Shown in pieces: positions 55,601-64,000 of a stretch of 64,000 nt of DNA (its first letter is position 1; every line of letters starts with the position of its first letter). This DNA is from Sphingobacterium cellulitidis (GTDB lineage Bacteria; Bacteroidota; Bacteroidia; Sphingobacteriales; Sphingobacteriaceae): contig NOUX01000002.1 in the NCBI GenBank assembly GCA_002245855.1, positions 496,001-560,000 on the forward strand. The letters run 5' to 3'. The position numbers were made by a program, and so were the translations under genes. The notes beneath the pieces are model-generated. The model was given only the letters and a program-made list of their open reading frames with translations, was not told where the DNA came from and ran no database searches.

Positions 55601-57015
55601 TGATGATGAACAACCTGGTTTTTACAGATTCCAAAGGGCATCAAGCAAATGCAGGCGGAGTGGTCAATCTATCCAATCTAAGCAATCCATTTATTGATGT
55701 GGATGTGGCAACGAATAATGTCATGATCTTAAACACCACATACAAGGACAACAATTTGTATTATGGTACTGCTTATGCTACAGGCACCTATCAGTTTAAA
55801 GGATATACATCAGCTATTGACATTAATATCAAAGCTAGATCTGAAGATAACACCACCATAAGTATTCCTTTCAATTCTGCAATGACTGTTTCAGAAAGTG
55901 ATTTCATTTATTTTGTCAGTAAGGATTCCACTATCAATAAAGAAAATGCAAGTCGATATTTTCTGAAGGGAATGACGATGAATATGGATCTAGAATTAAC
56001 TCCTAGTGCGGAGGTAAATCTTCAGACTGATATTGGTTCATTGAAGGGAACAGGAACAGGGGAAATTAGCTTAAAGATTTCCAGTTTGGGAGACTTTGAA
56101 ATGTTTGGTGACTATGCCATTAATTCTGGAAAATTTCACTTTACAGCACAGGACTTTATCAATAAATACTTCGATATCAAACAAGGAGGCACTATCAGAT
56201 GGACAGGTTCGCCTTCTGGGGCTACAGTTAATATTACTGCCGTCTATCAGCAAAGAACATCCATAGGTGATTTATACAATGCTGCCGGGCGGGCGGGAAC
56301 AGATGAACGCGTACTGGCACAAGCGGATATGATAATCAAAGGGACTTTAAGCCAGCCTGACGTCTCCTTTGATCTAAATTTTCCGCAAACTCCTTATGTC
56401 AAGGATGAATTGCAAGCTTATTTTAGTGATGCGAACAATGTCAACCAACAAGCCTTGAGCTTGATCATTCGAAGAAGTTTTACAACAGGTAATTCTGGCG
56501 AGATTGGACGCGAGGTAAACAATACTTTATTATCTGCAGGAACTGAAATAGCATTTAACCAGCTTAATAATATCCTTGCACAATCCTTGAATATTAATTT
56601 CCTGGACTTTAATATCCGATCTTTGAACGATGCATCCGCAAGTTTTAGATTCTTTGATGATCGCCTGGTATTAACGGGAGGAATTGTTGACCGTAGAAAT
56701 ATTCAAACGACCGATTTAACATTTTTTTCCAATCAAGTAGCCACCGACGCTGAACTGACCTATAAAATTCGTAGAGATGGAAGTTTAATGTTCAGAGCCT
56801 ACAACAGGTTAAATACTAGAAATATCTTATTTACCCCAACGGATGATTACATCAATGCTGTCGGCTTGGTTTATCGACAAGAATTCAACACTTTAGGAGA
56901 GTTTTGGAGAAAAATGTGGACTTGGAAACCTAAAAAAGACAGTCTTTTAACCATTCCTAATATTCCTCAGGATAGCATTAAGAACTCCTCAGATACGAGT
57001 CAAAAGGTTAATTAA
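52606..57015 (+). CDS. tamB: TamB-like translocation and assembly module protein
   Basis: 1469 residues from the TTG at 52606. N-terminal membrane anchor (LLSILALLSILLFSLQF), AsmA-like start (FVSKKVAKYLSKELNAKVEIG), a very long beta-taco/groove-forming region, and the conserved DUF490/TamB end (GKFHFTAQDFINKYFDIKQGGTIRW near 1175, then repeated beta strands). TamB-type proteins span the periplasm and serve outer-membrane protein insertion or lipid transport. The start is uncertain: the frame is open back to 52552 and encodes KSIKKILKIT just upstream, which looks like the natural positive n-region, but no ATG/GTG is present. Confidence 0.9.
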   Translation: MISLLSILALLSILLFSLQFSSVQTFVSKKVAKYLSKELNAKVEIGSIYFKPFSELNLHDFSLSDQQGNQIISAKKLNADLILTDFFQNKIVIERLNIEKAYVDFQVYKDSSNIKFLIDYFSPKKKKQTAPKKKMELKLYEVNLVDNHIKILNHTQKHHSKGIDFSDIELVHLSGNLSNIQQDSSSLTTKIKKLTFQEKSGFILRELSADALVSDHSMDFNDLKLLTNNSVVGKHLKFSYKEFGDFSDFIEKVHIQASMANVFVDSKDIEYFAPDMKFVRFKAKVNQGDVLGTVANMRVRNADIQTGDETRLVGDFSIKGLPDINKTIFDFKADQLLTTAEDVEKLVPELSNRSEFTLPEQLHRMGKIKFSGSFNGLYNLFDVDGSFQTDLGKLATKSKIDIQKNILYAGTVRSDEFQIGNLINSNSIKNTAFNLEFDGQNLDFKEIQLNVIGDLRRFQLNNYQYDSISVDAFLFEEQIEVNGHISDRNVALAYDSKIHLQGDQSIYNVDTQIDQINLKNLGFVKKDSIIIYDSNISTHLTGNNLNNLNGDLRANQISIETSKGKFSIEDVFFEAEGNETDRLLTLKSNVLDAEMKGVIDLNTLVPYFKAIAMRYAPAIGLETEPFNPQIFDLELNIKSFEPVSAFLDPTLTLEDGATLEAHFSSEDYTAQFSAFSPFVKYQGISLQNLNIQENADEKAFSLNLKADKIFLTDSIFVNNIEINNILAKDSLLFNIKGAEETEQNYMRLNGNIHFAHNKPAYIRFDESTIVVNHEPWAFNKDAEMRVSKGKFYLNNLIASQGNQKVEFNGVLSNEDDKLNIQFERFNLHSMETVTKPMGIHLDGELNGNIELHSIFKKPYLSANVTTTPLVWNQIPIGQLVLLADFDPDKKVANLDFQLLDDRKRGLTLNGTYQVASGEQAINLKGKLNQAELILFQPFIRTLASDLQGKMDADLHISGTLKNPQINGSASIESASFKVNYLKTVYNLNNQSVMIDKNAVMMNNLVFTDSKGHQANAGGVVNLSNLSNPFIDVDVATNNVMILNTTYKDNNLYYGTAYATGTYQFKGYTSAIDINIKARSEDNTTISIPFNSAMTVSESDFIYFVSKDSTINKENASRYFLKGMTMNMDLELTPSAEVNLQTDIGSLKGTGTGEISLKISSLGDFEMFGDYAINSGKFHFTAQDFINKYFDIKQGGTIRWTGSPSGATVNITAVYQQRTSIGDLYNAAGRAGTDERVLAQADMIIKGTLSQPDVSFDLNFPQTPYVKDELQAYFSDANNVNQQALSLIIRRSFTTGNSGEIGREVNNTLLSAGTEIAFNQLNNILAQSLNINFLDFNIRSLNDASASFRFFDDRLVLTGGIVDRRNIQTTDLTFFSNQVATDAELTYKIRRDGSLMFRAYNRLNTRNILFTPTDDYINAVGLVYRQEFNTLGEFWRKMWTWKPKKDSLLTIPNIPQDSIKNSSDTSQKVN

Positions 57016-57295
57016 GGTAAAGTTGAAGAAGATGCTCTCTTTCTTCCTCCAAACTTCCAATGAATTCAGGTTGTTTCGCGCGGTTATACCAATATCTCGC
57101 ATTCCATAAGTCACCTTCCACCCTATGTAAATAAGCATGAATATGTGCTGAAACCTTATCATTTAAATGATCGATAAGATCATGTGCCTTTTTCCATTCG
57201 CCTTTAGCATCATACCATAAGGCTTGAATTGAAACATCCCAAGAGGAATTAGGTTGAGAGTCTTTTAGGGTTGATTTAAATTCATCTAGTATCAT
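57008..57295 (-). CDS. Conserved small protein of unknown function
   Basis: 95 residues, predicted soluble and helical, Trp-rich: SSWDVSIQALWYDAKGEWKKAH, then HIHAYLHRVEGDLWNARYWYNR. I do not recognise a characterised family; the pattern (pairs of helices with W/Y/A) resembles tetratricopeptide-like helical hairpins. It overlaps the end of tamB by 8 bases on the other strand and follows the tex terminator, so it may be transcribed separately. Confidence 0.75.
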   Translation of the reverse strand: MILDEFKSTLKDSQPNSSWDVSIQALWYDAKGEWKKAHDLIDHLNDKVSAHIHAYLHRVEGDLWNARYWYNRAKQPEFIGSLEEEREHLLQLYLN

Positions 57296-57342
57296 GGATT
57301 TAAGTTATTAAAATTTTGAGATAATATGGCGGATAAATGCTC

Positions 57343-57378
57343 AAAAAAAAGACGATCAATGTTGATCGTCTTTTTTTT
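57343..57378. terminator. Bidirectional terminator at the end of tex
   Basis: A near-perfect stem of gacgatca / tgatcgtc extended by eight A and eight T residues on either side. The right arm touches the tex stop codon. Confidence 0.9.
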
Positions 57379-59629
57379 ATTTAAATTTGCTCGCTAATGC
57401 TGCTAATTTTACAGCCATATCTGTTTCTGGGGCTCGCTCTTGACGCTTGTCATTTCGCTTGTCAGAAGAACGTTTATCATTCGATTTTCGAGGCGCTTTG
57501 TCCTCAGTTTTCATTGTTAAACTAATTCGATTCCTTTTTTCATCAACCTCAGTAACAGTTACCATAACTTGCTGCTGCACTTTGACAACTTCATGAGGAT
57601 CAGAGACAAAATGATTTGCCAATTGGCTTAAGTGAACTAATCCATCCTGATGAACACCAATATCTACAAATGCACCGAAATTGGTAATATTCGTAACGAT
57701 TCCTGGCAATTTCATTCCAACTTTCAAATCAGAAATCTTATTGACGCCATCCGTAAATGAAAAGGCTTCAAATTTCTCACGAGGGTCTAAACCGGGTTTT
57801 GCTAATTCCAACATAATATCATTTAATGTCGGCAAACCAACCTCGTCTGAAATATATTTTTTAAGATCAACACGTTTTCTTGCTTGTTCATCCTTCATCA
57901 AATCTTGGATCGATATATTGATATCCTTAGCCATTTTTTCCACTAAGGCATAACGCTCTGGGTGCACTGCAGAAGCATCTAGCGGATGGTCTGCATTCCG
58001 GATACGCAGGAATCCTGCTGCCTGTTCAAAAGCCTTATCCCCTAAACGAGGAACTTTTTTCAATTCTCTCCGAGAACTAAAAGGACCGTTTTCTTTTCTA
58101 TAATTTACGATTTGCTGCGCCAATGCAGGTCCCAAACCTGAAATATAAGCTAGAATCTGTTTAGACGCTGTATTCAATTCAACCCCAACAGAGTTTACAC
58201 AGGACATAACGGTATCATCCAATGCCGACTGGAGTTTGTTCTGATCGACATCATGTTGGTATTGACCAACACCAATAGATTTAGGATCGATTTTTACCAA
58301 TTCAGCTAAGGGATCCATTAATCTTCTACCAATGGAAACTGCTCCTCTAACAGTCACATCGTAATCTGGAAATTCTTCCCTTGCAACTTCCGAAGCTGAA
58401 TAAATGGAGGCTCCACTTTCATTTACCATAACAATGGTTGCTCCTGGCATATTCATTTTACGAACAAAGTCTTCGGTTTCTCTTCCTGCTGTTCCATTAC
58501 CAATAGCAATAGCTTCGATATCATGCGCAGAAATCAAACGCTTAATGACACGTTCAGCTTCAGCTTGACCTGCAGCTCCATTATGTGGGAAAATAGCTGT
58601 ATTCTCAAGCAAATTCCCTTGTGCATCCAAAACCACCGTTTTACATCCTGTTCTGAATCCTGGGTCGATTGCTAGCAATCTTTTTTGACCCAGTGGTGCT
58701 GCCAACAACAATTGACGAACATTATCAGCAAAAACCTTGATTGCTTCTTCATCCGCTTTTTGTCTGGTTAAGACACGAATCTCGGTTTCCATCGATGGTT
58801 TCAGAAGTCGCTTGTAACTATCTAGCAAAGCCAAGGATACCTGATTACTAGCATCATTATTCCCTTTAATGAATTGCTTTTCAATTCCTGGAATTACTTC
58901 TGATTCATCAATATCAATATCTAGATATAAAAGTTCTTCTTTCTCCCCTCTTCGCATCGCGAGAACACGGTGTGATGGAGCATCTTTCAAGGATTCTGCC
59001 CATTCGAAATAGTCCTTATATTTCAAAGCTGCTTCCTCTTTTCCAGGAACAACACGCGAAACAAATTTCCCTTTGTTCAACAAGGTTTTACGAGCATGAG
59101 CACGAACATCAGCATCTTCTGCAATCTGTTCGGCAATGATATCCCTCGCTCCTGCTAATGCTTCCTCTACAGTCTGAACACCTTTTTCCTCATCAATATA
59201 GGAACTGGCATTAGACTCCACATCAATTTTATCTTGTGATAACAGCAAATCAGCTAAAGGCTGCAGACCTTTCTCACGAGCAGCAGAAGCTCTGGTTTTT
59301 CTCTTTGGCTTATATGGTAAATAAATATCTTCTAAGGCTGACATACTTTCAGCAGATTTCACTTGAACCTCAAGCTCCGGGCTCAGCTTACCTTGCTCTG
59401 AGATGGATTTTAATACCGCTTCTTTGCGTTTATCCAAATCCCTTAATTGTTGAATACGATCGCGAATGGCAGTAATCTGAACTTCATCCAAACTTCCGGT
59501 TAATTCTTTACGGTATCTTGCAATAAATGGAACCGTTGCCCCTTCGTCTAAAAGGGAAATGGTTGTAATCACTTGTTTCTCGTTGATCGACAATTCTTTC
59601 GAAACGATAATCTCGTGGGAAGTAATCAT
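57377..59629 (-). CDS. tex: Tex-family RNA-binding transcription accessory protein
   Basis: 750 residues. N-terminal Tex domain (EKQVITTISLLDEGATVPFIARYRKE), a YqgF/RuvX-like RNase H fold near 330-450 (LLAIDPGFRTGCKTVVLD, IGNGTAGRETE), helix-hairpin-helix segments near 500-560 (ISGLGPALAQQIVNYR, VPRLGDKAFEQAAGFLRI) and a C-terminal S1 domain near 645-715 (GIVTNITNFGAFVDIGVHQDG), followed by a basic tail. I take the Met at 59629 (ITSHEIIVSK); the longer frame to 59674 begins inside the tatA terminator. Confidence 0.94.
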   Translation of the reverse strand: MITSHEIIVSKELSINEKQVITTISLLDEGATVPFIARYRKELTGSLDEVQITAIRDRIQQLRDLDKRKEAVLKSISEQGKLSPELEVQVKSAESMSALEDIYLPYKPKRKTRASAAREKGLQPLADLLLSQDKIDVESNASSYIDEEKGVQTVEEALAGARDIIAEQIAEDADVRAHARKTLLNKGKFVSRVVPGKEEAALKYKDYFEWAESLKDAPSHRVLAMRRGEKEELLYLDIDIDESEVIPGIEKQFIKGNNDASNQVSLALLDSYKRLLKPSMETEIRVLTRQKADEEAIKVFADNVRQLLLAAPLGQKRLLAIDPGFRTGCKTVVLDAQGNLLENTAIFPHNGAAGQAEAERVIKRLISAHDIEAIAIGNGTAGRETEDFVRKMNMPGATIVMVNESGASIYSASEVAREEFPDYDVTVRGAVSIGRRLMDPLAELVKIDPKSIGVGQYQHDVDQNKLQSALDDTVMSCVNSVGVELNTASKQILAYISGLGPALAQQIVNYRKENGPFSSRRELKKVPRLGDKAFEQAAGFLRIRNADHPLDASAVHPERYALVEKMAKDINISIQDLMKDEQARKRVDLKKYISDEVGLPTLNDIMLELAKPGLDPREKFEAFSFTDGVNKISDLKVGMKLPGIVTNITNFGAFVDIGVHQDGLVHLSQLANHFVSDPHEVVKVQQQVMVTVTEVDEKRNRISLTMKTEDKAPRKSNDKRSSDKRNDKRQERAPETDMAVKLAALASKFK

Positions 59630-59653
59630 AAAAAATATTAAAATGAAAAAACA

Positions 59654-59680
59654 AAGCTGTTGAATGGATTCCAACAGCTT
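59654..59680 (-). terminator. tatA terminator
   Basis: aagctgttg (59654-59662) and caacagctt (59672-59680) with a 9-base loop; A-rich plus-strand flank gives the U-tract on the minus strand. 25 bases after the tatA stop. Confidence 0.75.
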
Positions 59681-59704
59681 ATCGATATAGAATTCTTAAT
59701 TGTT

Positions 59705-60250
59705 TTAGGCTTTTTTTGAGTTATTATCCGATAAAGGATTTTCTTCAACATCAGGTGCAGAACTTTCTTTGGGTTCTCCCTCTGTCGAAGTTTCTTCTGC
59801 ATTTGGAACATCATTACTTGCAAAATGATCATTATAACCATAGCTGTAATAATCGTCTTTTGTAGGAGTAGTATAAGGCTGATGCTCATAAGTTCCTGCA
59901 GGTGCAGTAAATTGTGGTACTTTTTTCTCAATAACGCCTTCCTCTGATTGTTCCTCTGTTTCATTGGCCGCATTTACTTGCTCCAAGTTTTGATCAATTG
60001 TAGATTCAGCTTTCTTTTCCTCAGGTTCTTTTTCAATATCCGTTTTGATATCGTCAATTTCCTTTTCAAAGTTATTTATCTGATCTGAAATCTCTCTTTT
60101 TATCCCTTCAGAAGCATCTTTAAATTCCCGGATACCACGTCCCAGTCCTCGCGCCAATTCTGGTAATTTCTTGCCACCAAACAGTAATAATGCTACTAAA
60201 ATAATAAGCATCATCTCCTGGGTACCAATGTTCAAAAACGCTAAATTCAT
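59705..60250 (-). CDS. tatA: Twin-arginine translocase subunit TatA/TatE-like
   Basis: 181 residues. Membrane helix at about 12-27 (EMMLIILVALLLFGGKKLPE) followed by the amphipathic helix with ARGLGRGIREFKDA, the TatA signature, then a long acidic Glu/Ser/Pro-rich tail (about 60-181) that is much longer than in E. coli TatA. TatA forms the protein-conducting part of the Sec-independent export pathway with TatC (not in the window). A TatB role cannot be excluded. Confidence 0.92.
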   Translation of the reverse strand: MNLAFLNIGTQEMMLIILVALLLFGGKKLPELARGLGRGIREFKDASEGIKREISDQINNFEKEIDDIKTDIEKEPEEKKAESTIDQNLEQVNAANETEEQSEEGVIEKKVPQFTAPAGTYEHQPYTTPTKDDYYSYGYNDHFASNDVPNAEETSTEGEPKESSAPDVEENPLSDNNSKKA

Positions 60251-60376
60251 CTCTACTTTATTATTTGATAATAAGCTAAGGTAAGTCTATTATTTTTTTT
60301 CAGCAATTTTTTCATGTAAATATTTAGAAACAAAATCCAAGGAAAATCAATCCCTACTGGCAATAGACCAATCGCC

Positions 60377-60427
60377 TTTCAATAAACGAAGCCGAGGAAA
60401 TTTCTTCCTCGGCTTCGTTTATTGAAA
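60377..60427. terminator. Perfect 23-bp inverted repeat, probable terminator
   Basis: Arms 60377-60399 and 60405-60427 are fully complementary around a 5-base loop; GC-rich core gaagccgagg. It lies 56 bases after the lipoprotein stop and 126 bases before tatA. No long T-run follows on the minus strand. Confidence 0.7.
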
Positions 60428-60482
60428 TTATTTAATATTTGAATTATTGAAACTTAAAATTTCAGAGATCTCAAATGAACCC

Positions 60483-62386
60483 TTAATTAAAATTCCGCAC
60501 ACATCTTACATTCATTCCGTTCGTAGCTTTAAGTGTTGCGGGATAAACATCATTTGCAGCTGATGTAACCTTCGAACTATAAACTTTTGCTCTTAATTTA
60601 TTTTGTATGCTGCTATCATAATACAATTCCAAATAAGCATAAGAATTTGCATATGGCTTTTTTAACCAGAAATAAGCATAACCTGTAGTCTTTGTCGAAC
60701 TAATTGAAGGTAACTTGCCGCGTTCATCTGATGAGTATTTCCATTAGGTTCTGTAAATCTTTTCAGTTCAAAGGTAATTCTTTGTGACCATTCATCCGGC
60801 GAATTCTGTTCATTGACATTCACTGTAAGTAACACAGATTTCTTCCCATCATTTCTTGTTGCACTAATTCTTCCTGTACCTGAATATGAATTAATATAAG
60901 CTGCCAATCCTTTTGCCTGATCAACGGTAGGTGTTCTCCATTGATCATTAAGGTCATTTCCATTAGGCCTAAGATCATGACATGGGTCACCATCAATAAC
61001 AGGAGTAATACCTAAAGGCCACATTTTCCCTGATAAATAATATGTACTACCATATTTTGCTTCCGATTGCCCATATGACATTATAGGATTTGGATAACCA
61101 TTAGGTTGGAATGTACTAGCATAAAAGATAGAGTTTGGTTCATGATTTCTATGTTGAAACCTAGTCGGACCTTCAGATGGCCCAGTAAAACCCTGCGTAC
61201 CAGCATCGTAATACAAGTCTCCCCTAGACCAATTTGTGGCTACTACACTAGAAGTTGCCGGAACTTGAATTCCATTATCCAATGGAATAATCGTGATTCT
61301 GGTATATTTCCCTCTACCAATTCTTATTTTGTCATTATAAGATTTGCTGAATTTCAGTGGATTTGCTGGTCTATCAAGTAATGCCCATGGATGAATGCTG
61401 TAAACAAAATTGCTATTATATTCATTATCTCCACCTGGTACAGTAAAGAAATATCCATGATATGATGTGTTTGGAAATTGAATATCAGCCGCATAGTTCC
61501 TTCTAGCGTTGATATTAACTGCGCTCGCTATCTTCGATTTTGAAATAAATTTCCCAGTTAATAGATCAAATACACCTTGTTCTAATACATTGGAGTTCGC
61601 TCTAATATAAGGTCTGTCCGTAGAGTTTCCTAAAAAAGCATTTAAGTCTGCCTTTGCACTGAATCCTGTTACCAAGACCCCAACCTCTACCATCGCCATC
61701 GCATGTTTAAATGTGATGGAAACATCAATATTAGGAATTGAGGAATTTGAAGATTTTCCAGTTGTAAAATTTCCTGATGCAAACAAGAAATCTTCATTTG
61801 ATACATTAAAAGTAGGTTTTAAATTATTTGAAATAGCAGGCAAGGCTTCTGTACTATAATATGAATACGCATACCATTTATACTGAGTTCCTTGTTTTAA
61901 TTCTTTTGCTACTGGAGGAGTACTACCGACTTTACCGTCAACTTGTTCCACAAATTTCCCTGCCATATCATAGACCAAAACTCGGAATGTAACTCCATTG
62001 GTAAGTGGTCTTCCCCCATTAACTGGAGAACCAGGGATATAATTATCAGGATAAACTGGAGCAACGGCTTTATTATCTCCTGAAGTAGAATTGCCAGAAT
62101 TAGCCATTAATGCTTCCGCTGAACCTAATTCTTCCTTAATATAAATAAATTCTTTATCAGCTTTTTGAGCAGAATTTACAACTACCGTTTTATTTAACCT
62201 ACTCCCGTTACTAGGCGAAATATCAGCAGAAGTACTTTTACTATCAGACTCCTGAAGAGCAGTTTCTCCATCAACGATAAAGGAAACCCCTGAGGTAATA
62301 GTAGTATTGGGTTGATCAGTATTTTTACTGCAACTAAAATTTAGAATTGAACCGACAATTACTAAACTAAAAAAGATCTTTTTCAT
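60483..62386 (-). pseudogene. Frameshifted fimbrillin/FISUMP-like lipoprotein
   Basis: Lipoprotein signal with lipobox LNFSC (Cys 19), then a fimbrillin-like region (residues about 25-400, for example VTFRVLVYDMAGKFVEQVDG and ITFKHAMAMVEVGV) and a C-terminal FISUMP-like domain (DLNDQWRTPTVDQAKGLAAY). The main frame runs into a stop at 60662, but the expected C-terminus continues one frame away: from YSSDERGKLPSIS through GYAYFWLKKPYANSYAYLEL to GMNVRCVRNFN and a stop at 60483-60485. The break lies at the A-run at 60738-60740 (minus strand GGAAATAC; one extra A restores the frame). Either a recent mutation or a homopolymer sequencing error. Surface-exposed role is inferred from the family. Confidence 0.8.
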
Positions 62387-62401
62387 GTGATATTCAAAAA
62401 A

Positions 62402-62616
62402 TTACCAGTTCTCTTTATGTGTTTTGAATACGTCGTCAGAAGTTCCATCATTAAGAGTGGAATTCCATGAATCAACAAATGGTGAATCATTTCCTGGCCC
62501 CTTAAATGTGGCAGTAGCTGATCCCGCCGCGATGGAATGTTCCATCATGACTTTGATATAATTTCTATCCGCGGCGAGGTATAGTCCCTCTTACCGGATA
62601 AAGATTGGTTTTTCAT
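62402..62616 (-). pseudogene. Small unknown protein, frameshifted, first gene of the lipoprotein operon
   Basis: Starts MKNQSLSGKRDYTSPRIEII and stops after 23 residues, while the next frame continues MMEHSIAAGSATATFKGPG to DDVFKTHKENW and a stop at 62402-62404. A missing A in the run at 62552-62554 (minus strand TCAAAGTC) explains the break; with it the product would have about 71 residues. The pattern (YTSPRIEII followed by MEHSIAAGSA) is that of a short Sphingobacteria protein found upstream of fimbrillin-like lipoproteins; function unknown. The gap to the lipoprotein start is 15 bases. Confidence 0.7.
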
Positions 62617-62979
62617 TATAGATAATTTTAGTGTGACTCTATTGTAATTTTGAAAAATTAAGATTAAATTATACTGATAATGCGGTATTTAGCTCAAAAA
62701 TATTATTTGTAGCCCATCTACGACAACATATATTTCCTACTCTATCTAATAACCAGCCCTATAATACTTATAACTGCAACAACATAGTTTATCTAAAACA
62801 CCACCTGATTGAATTAGTTTTTTCTTTCCGAGAAATTTTTGACATAATCAGGACAGCAATCAAAATAGAGTTTAAGCAAAACACCTATATGACTAGTATT
62901 TCATGTTACAACATCTTGTTTCTATTTTAGAAATATTAAGTTCTTTTACACCACGATTCGAGAAGCAATTTTTTACTTG

Positions 62980-62987
62980 TACCTTTG
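62980..62987 (+). promoter_or_regulatory. -7 element of the MATE gene
   Basis: TACCTTTG, a perfect TAnnTTTG; TTCG 19 bases upstream (62957-62960) is a one-mismatch -33 element. The predicted leader is about 14 bases. Confidence 0.5.
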
Positions 62988-63007
62988 TGCTCTTTACTAT
63001 TTTTTAT

Positions 63008-64000
63008 ATGCTGCAGAACTTCAAATCCAACAAAAAGTATTATCTCAGTACAATGGCATTAGCCGGACCAGTTGTTATTTCACAACTTGGTCATACGCTT
63101 GTACAAACTGCCGACACTATGATCGTGGGGCACTTTGCTGGTACTATTCCGTTAGCAGCTGTATCATTGGTACACTCAGTTTTTATGGTGGTTTTGATCA
63201 TTGGAATTGGTATTGCTTATGGACTAACCCCTTTAATAGCTCAAGAAAATGGAAGGCATAATATTAAAGAATGTGCGAAACTACTTTCCAATAGTTTTTG
63301 GTTGAATATTGTCTCCGCCATTCTTCTCTTTCTCTTTGTGTTTTATGGTTCTATGTATGCTATGCAGCATGCTGATCAAGACCCTGAAGTCGTAGAAACG
63401 GCTAAACCTTATTTATTAATACTTAGCTTATCCATCTTGCCTCTCATGGTTTTCAATACTTTTAAGCAATTCGCAGAAGGCTTAGGGTTCACCAAACAGG
63501 CTATGAATATTACAATTTGGGGAAATGTGCTGAATGTTGTTATTGCGGTAATCTTGGTTAAGGGAATGTTTGGGATTGAACCTATGGGGGTTCGTGGTGT
63601 GGGTATTGCAACTTTGATAGATCGTATCTTAATGATGATCGTCATGGCATGGTACGTTTTAAGTTCCAAAAACTTTAAACTTTATATCGATCACTTCTCC
63701 ATTAAATTCATTGATTTTTCCAGAGTTAAAAAGATTCTTAAAATTGGAGGTCCTGTCGCGATGCAATATGTGTTTGAAATTGGCGCATTTGCAGGAGCCG
63801 CATTGATTGCGGGAAAGATCGGAGCCGTTGAACAAGCTTCCCATCAAACTGCTATTACATTGGCTGCAATGACTTATATGATGGCCAGTGGAATTGCATC
63901 GGCTGCTACAATTAAAGTCGGGAATGCTTATGGAAATAAAAACTTCTTTAGGTTACAAAAATTTGCCACTGTATCCTATCACCTGGTTTTAGTATTTATG
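63008..64000 (+). CDS. MATE-family multidrug/sodium antiporter (3' end outside window)
   Basis: 331 residues seen, frame open to the right edge. Starts LQNFKSNKKYYLSTMALAGP and continues with VVISQLGHTLVQTADTMIVGHF, the conserved N-terminal motif of MATE exporters, then helices typical of the N-lobe (IGIGIAYGLTPLIAQ) and the start of the C-lobe (KKILKIGGPVAMQYVFEIGAFA). Inner-membrane Na+- or H+-coupled drug export, substrate unknown. The frame is also open back to an ATG at 62903, but the -7 element lies between the two and the family start fits 63008. Confidence 0.9.
   Translation, partial: MLQNFKSNKKYYLSTMALAGPVVISQLGHTLVQTADTMIVGHFAGTIPLAAVSLVHSVFMVVLIIGIGIAYGLTPLIAQENGRHNIKECAKLLSNSFWLNIVSAILLFLFVFYGSMYAMQHADQDPEVVETAKPYLLILSLSILPLMVFNTFKQFAEGLGFTKQAMNITIWGNVLNVVIAVILVKGMFGIEPMGVRGVGIATLIDRILMMIVMAWYVLSSKNFKLYIDHFSIKFIDFSRVKKILKIGGPVAMQYVFEIGAFAGAALIAGKIGAVEQASHQTAITLAAMTYMMASGIASAATIKVGNAYGNKNFFRLQKFATVSYHLVLVFM

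Noticed and set aside
59630..59674. 15-residue hydrophobic extension of Tex
   Set aside because: It is encoded within the tatA terminator hairpin, and Tex is a cytoplasmic protein with a normal start at 59629.
60738..62554. Phase variation through A-runs in the lipoprotein operon
   Set aside because: The runs are only three or four bases long, too short for slipped-strand switching; mutation or sequencing error is more likely.
62903..63007. 35-codon N-terminal extension of the MATE protein from an ATG at 62903
   Set aside because: The -7 element lies inside it and the extension has no MATE-like sequence; 63008 fits the family.

Overview
The window comes from a low-GC Gram-negative member of the Bacteroidota, most likely a Sphingobacteriaceae (Sphingobacterium-like) chromosome. 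This rests on a dcw cluster without murF, a MurE with the DNPR motif of meso-diaminopimelate enzymes, SusC-type TonB-box and plug motifs, a fimbrillin/FISUMP-like lipoprotein, a histone-H1-like mini-protein, and promoters of the Bacteroidota type (TTTG, about 19 bases, TAnnTTTG). The genus is an inference. I see no rRNA, tRNA, CRISPR array, insertion sequence or prophage.

Layout. 1-10969: two tandem alpha-2-macroglobulin-like genes, the first cut by the left edge; their 5' parts have diverged but their last 2.2 kb are nearly identical. 11040-19435 (minus): membrane pyrophosphatase, RecQ, ComEC, and a helix-hairpin-helix/outer-membrane gene broken by one in-frame TGA. 19624-25570: gyrB, ompH-like, corA, tsaB, the rpmH-rnpA-yidD cluster and mscL. 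25880-27962: an orphan LuxR-type response regulator, a sugar-phosphate-isomerase-like TIM barrel and a histone-like gene.

28094-43891 (minus) is a compact division and wall cluster transcribed mraZ-rsmH-ftsL-ftsI-murE-mraY-murD-ftsW-murG-murC-ftsQ-ftsA-ftsZ. It supplies lipid II precursors (MurC/D/E, MraY, MurG), septal synthesis (FtsW, FtsI) and the Z-ring (FtsQ/L/A/Z). 10-bp-spaced TGGGN boxes sit at the mraZ promoter, and a second set on the opposite strand faces aspS. 44303-52546 holds aspS, lutB, a divergent VWA-protein / ECF sigma / anti-sigma-like module, and tsaD. 52606-60250 holds tamB, a small unknown gene, tex and tatA. 60483-62616 (minus) is a two-gene lipoprotein operon in which both genes carry a one-base frameshift. 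A MATE exporter runs off the right edge.

Most of the window is housekeeping. The parts most worth a second look are: the alpha-2-macroglobulin pair, where a constant thioester module is joined to a variable bait-side half; the VWA / ECF / anti-sigma module, in which two non-transporter proteins carry SusC-like TonB-box and plug motifs (a third copy of the plug motif is in the first macroglobulin); the divergent MraZ-type box clusters; and three genes broken by single-base lesions.
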